Source of the DNA: Marsupella aquatica | Taxonomy: Eukaryota > Marchantiophyta | DNA: 64,000 nucleotides | Direction: 5' to 3' | Assembly (NCBI GenBank): GCA_973895155.1 | Contig: OZ316897.1 | Coordinates: 15,872,001 to 15,936,000, forward strand | Part shown: positions 55,814 through 64,000 of the stretch, one piece after another | How positions within the stretch are numbered: the stretch's first letter is position 1 | Layout of the letters: each line of letters starts with the position of its first letter | Made by a program: the position numbers and the translations under genes | The notes under the pieces: model-generated | Databases searched by the model: none | Told to the model about the DNA's origin: nothing | Seen by the model: only the letters and a program-made list of their open reading frames with translations

Positions 55814-58800
55814 ATGGCACCAGACGGAGCGGAGGACTTGTGTCCCGAAGGTCGAGAAGGTCGTGTTGCTGCTGATCATAGCGGTCTCGTGGACTACCAG
55901 GACGACGGCCACGAAGACGACTCATCTGCTGCTGCTGCGAAGGGCCGTGACAATCTTCGTGATGTTTATGATGAAGTGGAGAACTTTTATCTCCAAAGTG
56001 GTGCGGGAGCAGTGTCGATTATGCACTTGCCGCTGTGCGTTGGCGAAGAAATCGTCAGCGAGGGGGATGGCGCGGCGGAGGAGGGGCTGCAAGAAATCTA
56101 TCTGGTGGGTCAGAGTGTCAGTGAATCGAGGGAAATAAGGGTCTTAGCAGAGAAGTGGAAGCTGGGCTTTCATCCGAATGCTCCTCCGACGTTCCTCGTC
56201 AAGACCGCTTGTGGTTGGTAAGATTCCCAATAATTGGAACACCATCTCCGTTGATCTCGAAGAAAGATTTTCTTTCAGTTGCTGTTGTACATTTGCATTG
56301 TTTACATGGGAAGCAAACTTTCGTATATTTGAGCGACAGTTTCGTAAATTAGCAGTGATCACTAGGGTGAATATGGAACGATTCTATGGAGTAAGGTTCT
56401 CCTCAACATGATTTCACGTCCAAATGAAAACTAATCTTTAAGTCTTCGTTTCTAGCTAGGTTAAAGTTTAACGTCAATGGTCCTAGGTCGTCAGTAATAT
56501 TTCCCTTCAATTCAGGTTGAATCCTATGATAGGCTTTAATTTCCATTTGAAATTTGTTTTCTGCACCACGGGATTGAAGAGGAGAATGGCAGCATAGAGA
56601 TCTCGAGTTCTGAATTTTGGCCGACGTATGTAAGTGTTAAGAGAAATGTCTCCACTCTAGTGTTTCTGCTAATTGAAAAGAAAGCCAGCGAGTGTAGAAT
56701 CATGCATACACTCAATGCAATGGACAGCGAGTCTTCAAAACAATCACTTCAATCTCAATCGAGAGCATAGGGAACTAACATCTCAGCAATCTAGCTGTCA
56801 GCCTACTAAGCTGCAAAATTTCTTAACCAGATGTGTAATCTACGTCTAAATCTCCGATAGATTTTGATGGCGACTCGAGTTCTGATTCTCCATTACTCAT
56901 CTAGGGGTAGACGTTCATTTGAATAGCCGTAACAAAGCTTATAGTGACAATTCAAGATGGTGTACAATGAAAAACGTATTCTGCAGGCTGCACGTACAGA
57001 AACCGAAAGTTGCATACCGGAGGATCATGACCGATGGGCTCACCCTTGCCCATTTTCTCCATTTTGCCAGAAAGAACCCTTCTTCTCCTGCAAGCACAGT
57101 GAGAGAATACTTGGCGGATCAGTTGAGGTGAGATTTTCTAGGTTGCCAAGGCTCCAAACATATGGTCCTTAGAATGCTCGATCGAATCTCCAGAGGTTCC
57201 GAGCTTCATTAGGTTTCTTCTTCGTGCCCACTTAAAGACTTTGGACACCAGGCCCGAGTTTCCATTCGTATAACTTAAACGGTCCTGCAGTCGTTCTCGT
57301 GTAGACACTGGATCTGAGCTTTGCGAACATGTGATTTGGCAGTCAAGTTGGAGAAAAGCCATCCCTGGACGAGCTCTCTGACTTTTTCCCAGTCATCAGA
57401 AGATTTATGCAGGCAGACATTGAGATGGAAAACACCAACGTAAGCCTCCGCACCAAACATAAGCTTCATCTGCTAGTTCTATATATAATGCATTTTTCGA
57501 ATAGCCTGGTTAGATAGGCCTATTAGTTGCAACAGGATGATGGACTCTGACTGATTTCTGGCCCAATCTGGAATTCGATTAAGCTTCTCCTGTCTGAGTT
57601 TAGTCATAACCTTCTTCATTTGGGAGTAGTACATTATGGCATCATATATAGAAGAAAGTATACGCTTTGTAGGAAAATTGAAGGTTACGATCAAGAATGC
57701 TATTTAACGTCTGTGTTTATCCCCCTCTAGCTCCAATGGAGAGGTTGAATTAGGTTCGATCCTTAATTTGGTGCGTTTCTTAGAATTGATGATAGTTCGA
57801 TTTCTGTGAGACTTGACCTACTCACCGTGTGCAGATATTAAGAGAATTTTTCCCGGGTTACTTCACCGACGTGGTAGCCTCCTATACACCTAGGGAAACG
57901 CAAGAGAGAAGTTTTCAGGAAGAAAAATTACCTGCCAATGGATATACCACTGACCTCGATGAAGGGACACCGGAAGAGGTGAAACATCTTGAAAAGCAGG
58001 GAGTCAAGAGGACCTCAAACTCAAAGACAACCAAAGCACAGCGGGCCAGTGTTAATGCAGAACTTCGGAATCTCCACTCGCAATGGTGTACCTTACTCGG
58101 AGGTCGAGCCACCGTGAAGGCAGATAAGAAGCCCGCGTCAAACAGAAGCCGCCCATCAGAATGTCAAATATCTGCCTTAAGGAAATCAGAGCGCCCAAAG
58201 TCTGTGTCAAAGAAATTAGAGGCCTACAATTCTGCCTCAAAGAAACCAGAGCCTCAACATCGGGTGCCAAAGAAAGGCCGACCATCAGCTGCAGACAATA
58301 AAAAGTCTATGTCAAAGAGGCGCCGATTATCAGAATTTGAATGTCCAGAATCAAAGAAGGGTTTGACTTCAACTCCATCTTTGGAATCGAAGCCCTCAAT
58401 TTTGGATCAGCAAGAGAAATCGAGAGCTTCGGCAAAATTACTGAATATTCGAAAATCTGAAGAAAAGACTACGAATCTGAAACGGAGGAAGGGGGACATA
58501 AAGCCTGCTCCATCGGACAGTGAAAATCGGGCGCCTGCTCCGGGGAGGGTGATGGTGGGTGTGGGTAATGCTTCAACAGATATTTATGATCGGCTAGAAG
58601 ATCCCCCCATTTGCACAATTTGCGATGACGGTGGTGACTTAATATGGTACGTATCTACCCTCCGTACCTCCCCGTGCTCATTAAACACTAGATTAGCCTG
58701 AACAGATTCTCACCGAAATCCCCATTGTATGAAGAGCACATGAGGACCCAGTCCTGAGTAAAAAGCCCATGCCAAACCGATACATTTCAATTTGCTCGAT

Positions 58801-60643
58801 CCGCAGATGCTGAGATGATTTCACTTCTTAAAGGACTAGTTTGAGGCAAGGCATGTGTATCATTCGTATTCCTTCCTTCTGGAGTTTCGTTTTCCTGAAA
58901 TCGAAGTCTGGTAGATAACATCCCTGGTGCATCACGTCGTGGAATTTGCCTTCCGAGTTTTGCTTATCACCTTGACAGAGTAATTTAGGCTAGTGGATAT
59001 CAGCAAAGGTTCGAGCCCGAGAGAGACTTCAAATGACATTCACTTGGCAAAGAGCGTCGCAACAGAGGATAATCTTTTAAAATAGTAGGACTCTTCTGCC
59101 ACACATACAGTTCAGCAGGTCAGTTTGTTCTAGATTTTACAGGACTTAAAACTTAAATCAACCTTCAGTGATTCATGATATTGTACTGAATGTTTATGTA
59201 CAGTCTTGGTACCTGGCCCATTTGAGTTGCCGTGACTTTAAGATCATCGACTTCGCATAAGTTCGCATAAATAGTGTAATTGAACCGCAAAGTCACTTGG
59301 TTGGGAGCATTTAAATTCGTTTCACTAACTTCAGTTCGGTGTAGCTGCGAAGGCCCGTGTCAAAGACACTTTCATGCTACACCAGGAAGGGACACGTCCT
59401 GCAAGACTCTCGGCTTAACATCAGAGCTAGTCAAAGTAAGATTCTAACCATGCTCTAGGAAAACTTATCCCCATCCACGGGTTTTCTCGACTGTTCTACA
59501 AAATTCTTTGAAAGGAGATCAAGGAAAAACCCGGCGATGAATTGTCTGTTTTGCTAAAGATCTGGTAAAATTTCTTTGATTACAGTCTTACTTAATACTG
59601 AATTTCGGCTCCCTTTTTATGTTACAGAAGATAGACATATTTTACTGCAAGAACTGCCTCCTGAAGCAGCACCAATGTTTTATTTGTCATGAGCTGGGGT
59701 CCTCTGCCCCTTCTCCTCATGGGCCTCAAGAGGTTCGTCACCTAACTACCTTTGGCTATCTTATCCTGAACGTCCGTTGGTGACTCACGTTTCTATGGGT
59801 TGTCGTTTCGCATGTTCTCGCTGATCCTGATCCAATTTCTTGCAGGTATATATTTGTGATGCGCCAGGGTGTAGAAAATTCTACCATGCAGATTGTGTTG
59901 CAAAAGTCCTAGATCCCGAACTAGATTGGATAGCGATAGCTGAAAGAATTCAGAGAGGTTTGCATGGATTTCTTTGTCCCCGTCACTCTTGTGCTGTGTG
60001 CTCGTTCAAGGAGACACAGCCTGGAATTTTTGTTCAGTGCCGACGCTGTCCAAAAGCCTGGCACAGTGATTGCCTCACTGAGTAAGTCATTGTCTTTTCC
60101 TGACAAGTGCTATTCCTTTTCGCAGCTTCTTGAATTATTTCAAGGTCTCTTCATGAGGCAATCTCTTTCATTCCATCAGAGACTTTGTTTGTGAGAGCTC
60201 TATAGCACGAGAAATATAATGTTTACTGCATAATTATAACAAGAGGGTAGCAGGCAAGAAGTAGTGATTATAGTAAATAAATTCTGCATTCTACAAATTA
60301 ATTGCCATGCAATTTGGTCTAGTCAAGATTTCGTGAATAGCTCAATCTGTGTAATCCAGTGAGCCTTTCCCTGTGCAGCTTTTGTTTCTCTGGTGAACTG
60401 CCAAATACCTCCATATGGAAACATTATGATCGAGAGTTCATTTATTGCAAGTAAGATTTTGGCAATTCACTAAAACACAACAAATTTTTGTGAGTAATTG
60501 CAATTTCCTTCTTTCCCGAACAATAATGAAGACTAATTTCTGGAATATGCAGGCAACACGAAATACTGCCACACATTTTAACCCCAGCTCAAGACCACCT
60601 GAGGTTTCCGAAGGATATAAAGGGAATTACTCCTCCAGAATAG
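55814..60643 (+). CDS. EDM2: EDM2-like PHD-finger chromatin protein, eight predicted exons, frame ends early
   Basis: Predicted exons are 55814-56217, 56987-57127, 57843-58646, 59345-59435, 59628-59732, 59846-60081, 60379-60450 and 60553-60643; all joins have GT-AG sites and agreeing phase. The N-terminal part (AVSIMHLPLCVGEEI, EIRVLAEKWK, then LHVQKPK and LTLAHFLHFARKNP) follows the EDM2 order. After a Lys/Ser-rich linker come the EDM2-type zinc fingers: CTICDDGGDLI joined to CCEGPCQRHFHA, FYCKNCLLKQHQCFICHELGS, CDAPGCRKFYHADCVAK, CPRHSCAVC, CRRCPKAWHSDCL and the FIYCKQHEILPH end. Arabidopsis EDM2 works in the nucleus on transposon heterochromatin inside introns, allowing full-length transcripts. 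Here TAG at 60641 follows GITPPE, so the C-terminal methyltransferase-like domain is missing. A one-base-shifted frame (QNRYEQLEQPHLRN) stays open to about 60735, suggesting a frameshift. The first ATG is tentative. Confidence 0.8.
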
Positions 60644-63600
60644 ATATGAACAATTAGAGCAACCACATCTACGGAACAGAGTTACATTTGAAGTGGAAGA
60701 GCCTAAAGCTCCTTCAAACAAAAAATACTCAAGGTCAATCTCACACATCATCTTGTGTAGCGAAATGCATTGGACAACGAAATGAATTTTTCAAGATACA
60801 CGCTCCGCGCTCTCATGTATGACCCTTGCTTGGCTGGTCAATGTACCTCGGTGAAATATAGTACCTACAGTAGTTTCCATGGAAGTAGCGTAAGTAGTTT
60901 TGGACACAGCGTTGAAAACCAGACTGGAAACCTTTAATTAGGACAATATCTACATATGATCATTGTGTACGTAGCGGAACTTCCATTCAATTCAGCTAAG
61001 TACAGAAAGAACAGTCAGGTAAACGCCAACCGTTCTCAAGTTATACCCTTCAGACAGATTTACCCGAGGCACACACTAATCCGCAAAGGCATACAGGACC
61101 AAAGAGTTTCCAAAGGTTTACAGGAGATGCAGATCTGGGGTCACTCGAACTGAAGTGGGACCCCAAATCCAAACCAAACACACTAATCCTTTGTTTAGTA
61201 TGTTGGAACAGCATCATGCCATTTCTTTTCAAAATAATTTATGCAAAACTGTGACAATGAGCTCCTTTGACTAGTCATCACTGTCTTACACTACAAGCTC
61301 TAAATTATCGTGCCAGGGCTTATATATATCAGATGTTATGGTTGATAAAAGCGTAAATGAATCTGATTGCTTTGTGTCTTCGAAATTTCTCACTGTTCCA
61401 AGCTAGTGAGGGCTCTTCCATGACTTTACATCTCTGCCAGTCCGTCCGTTCATCCGCAGGGCAAACTAACGGGTCATGGGGAGCATACTGGGTCACAAGG
61501 GAAATCAACGAGGTAGGAATGAGCGACCAGCAACAACTAGGAAACAAAGCCGGGAACGGGAACTTATCCTGGTTCCTTTAGCTGTTGTTTCTAGGGAAAC
61601 CAATCTGAGAATGAGCTGTTTTCCTGATTTCTTGAGCAACCCATATGGACTTCGGTGCTCGGAGCCAGGAGTCTGAAATGAGGGAGGGGCGCCTAGGTTG
61701 CAAAGCTGGTTGAATTTCACTAAGCTGACTACTCGATTCTGACATGTGGTTCGATCTCTCTTTAGCCGTCGTTCTTTTTTCGGCTGAAATCGTTCCTTCA
61801 ATTGACATCTGGCTGCAGAAACAATCTGCTGGCCAGTGCAATGCATTGTAGTTCGATCCTTGGGTTCATTACAGTGGACTTCAGTTTGTTTCTATTAAAA
61901 AATCGTGCTAGCTTCAATTTCATGGATAGCAGATTGGAACTTTCTAATGTAACCAATTCCCAAGTAAATCAGACAAATGGAGCACAAAGTACATATCACA
62001 CTGCCGAAAAACAACAAGCTTCAAACAGGGAGACAGGATCCCACAGGTAGGGAGACCCAAAAGCGGGGAGAAAACACAACAAACCCCAGGAAAACCAGAG
62101 AGCCGAATAAGCCAGAATCCAAACAACTGCAAATGATCTAAAACTCAACTGAGCAGCAAACTAAAACCATACTGAAGGGTATGATTTCTGCGGTGTTTCC
62201 CCTTGCAGAAGGACTTCTTTTTCCTCGGAAAGTTCACCATCTTGGCGAGCTGCGTGTGACTGCCGCAACGGCGAACTTCGATAGATTCTCAGTCCTTCGA
62301 TGCCCCGCCCCGCAACAGGAGGCGGACAAGTGAGAGGAAGTCGAGAGAAAGGGCAATCGGATATGCCTCGCCTGACTGCCGAGGAATGCGAGCGCTTTCC
62401 AGAAAATTATCGTATCCATCAGAATCATATATTCGGATTAAAATTATTCTGTACTGCGTGTGGCAGAACTTTTATGGCTTGACGAAAGGACAAATATTAC
62501 TCTTCAAGAGTGAATTCTAATTTAAAAGGACACAGTGAATTCAATGGACCCGAATCTCCAAAAGAGGATAACTGTATACGTTGATTTGCTCTCTCGTACA
62601 GCGTGTTCTTTCGGCGACTCCAGCAGGTGCTGGCACGATGTGCATTATGCAATGAGCAAGCGACAAGTATTCCCTACCTTAGGGGATATTTGTCCCGCAG
62701 CTGGTTCAAAGGTACTTCTGCAGAATGTTTTATTAGTAATACTATTTGGAAAGTTGATTCCACCATGCACCCTACAGAATGGAAACTCGAATGGAAACCG
62801 AAGTGGCTTGTGGGCTTGAGATGGTGTTAAGGCTACCCACAATACACAACCACAGCCGAAAGCCTCAACGTGACCTCCAGTCCTCAAATCAGGAGTTTGT
62901 ATTTTCAAATGTACTACACAATTGAATCTAGATGACTGTCTTTTACGTTAAAGAGATTGGCAATACTTTTCTTGCCGAAATTGGTCTTCGACTATTTGAA
63001 TTTGGAAGCTTAACTTCTAAATATTTACAGATATGAATTGTTACTGTGGAGAAAACAGTAGCTAAATTTCTCTCCAATCCTTCATTGGGCTGGTAGTGGG
63101 TGAAAAGGAGCACGAGATGCTCGTAGCCCAATCTGGATATTACATTTGTTTTGGGTGTTTAGTGGGTGGCCGTTTTGTTGGTGGAAAGGAGCACCTTCCT
63201 GACAGGGATACTATTAGCTCCCATTCTGGATATTACATTTGTTTAGTTAGAATCGGAAATCTTGTTCACTTTACAGAACAGTTCAATATTCTACCAGTGA
63301 TATCCAATATTCCGAGCCCAAGGTCAACACACACCGTCGCTATCGATGACCCTGCATTACGTAGAGCGAGCTGTTCGGAGAAACCAATAACGACCGGTTG
63401 ATCGAGTTGGCACGGACCGCTTTAAGGCTGACCTAGCCCTCCTGGGCCTGTTGCCGGACATGCTCGCAGTCGTGGGAGGAGCAATAGTCTAAGACAGTAG
63501 CAGCAATCCGGGATCCGTCCTTGTTGGTAAATCAGTTGAATGTTAAACAATTCCTGAACAGGGCTAGGTCGTCCGAAGATTAGAGCACTACGTACTGCAA

Positions 63601-64000
63601 TTCTTCAAAAGAAACTTCAATACGCTGGTGCAACACCTGAAGCTGTGGACGGAGCAGCAGTTTCATACGGCTAGCAATAGAGGTGACAAACCGTTCTCCT
63701 TGACGATGGGCAGGTGAATTGCCGGAATGGGATGCCAGAAAATTACTGTAGCTACCTGATCAGGACCTTTCACTCAAGACAACCTGGCTATGCAAGGAGG
63801 CATCTATCTGGATGTGGTTGCAGTCGTAGAAGGAGCAAAGTCTGAGGCGGTACGTTACAGAATCTATCTATCATGCATTCTCGATGAAAATCAATAGGTG
63901 AATTAATGATGAACAGAGAAAGCAGTCACGAAATCAGCTTGCTCGCTCAACTAGAAGACAGAACGTAACGAGAGAATCAAGGTCCCAACATCAATCCATG
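60644..64000. other. Region downstream of the EDM2-like stop; no further exon confirmed
   Basis: Apart from the shifted open stretch to about 60735 (followed by AAG-GTCAATC, a possible donor), no segment with the motifs expected of the EDM2 C-terminal domain was seen. A tandem duplication lies at 63095-63245. Text like GCAGTCGTGGGAGGAGCAATAGTCTAAGACAGTA at about 63467 recurs diverged at about 63819. A frame at 62600-62830 is unrecognised. Confidence 0.4.
63095..63245. repeat. Tandem duplication, period about 90 bp
   Basis: Two diverged copies each contain a GGTGNAAAGGAGCAC segment followed by TCTGGATATTACATTTGTTT, near 63095-63155 and 63180-63245. Confidence 0.7.

Overview
The window looks like nuclear DNA of a streptophyte, most likely a seedless land plant (bryophyte or lycophyte grade) with a repeat-rich genome. 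Supporting this are plant families: a membrane-anchored pectin acetylesterase, a GT34 xyloglucan/galactomannan-type glycosyltransferase, an RLCK-type kinase and an EDM2-like PHD protein. There are also spliceosomal GT-AG introns, long gene-poor spacers and many decayed transposons. The species assignment is an inference and is weak.

Layout: (1) 1-3271, minus strand: a decayed DUF8039/DUF7869 transposase-like pseudogene running off the left edge. (2) 3398-3762: five 73-bp tandem repeats with palindromic cores. (3) 4890-10216, plus strand: an intron-containing gene whose exons join a ParB-like GQHS segment to a degenerate beta-class DNA amino-methyltransferase-like domain. Its first two introns carry 13 GC-rich hairpin palindromes. 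It is followed at 10393-11435 by an FCP1/HAD-phosphatase-like segment that may be the end of the same gene. (4) 15403-16824: intronless pectin acetylesterase. (5) 24300-26555, minus: a glycosyltransferase with two complete GT34 domains in tandem. (6) 28593-29014: a MITE with 15-bp inverted ends. (7) 37754-38830: an RLCK-like pseudokinase. (8) 41702-41821: a small foldback element. (9) 42391-50160, minus: a decayed Ty3/gypsy retrotransposon with an unusual order gag, protease, cytosine-C5 DNA methyltransferase, RT, RNase H, integrase, PHD finger. A 297-bp hAT-like MITE with an 8-bp target duplication has split its methyltransferase. (10) 55814-60643, plus: an eight-exon EDM2-like PHD gene whose frame ends early.

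The remaining tens of kilobases are intergenic, holding diverged interspersed repeats and short tandem repeats.

Themes: chromatin and DNA-modification domains recur in unrelated units: the ParB/MTase-like gene, the retrotransposon methyltransferase with its PHD reader, and the EDM2-like gene, whose Arabidopsis relative acts on transposon heterochromatin in introns. The two most unusual items are the methyltransferase-plus-PHD retrotransposon and the ParB/methyltransferase-like gene with hairpin-filled introns. Exon boundaries were placed by eye from GT/AG signals, frame and family resemblance. No alignment was run.
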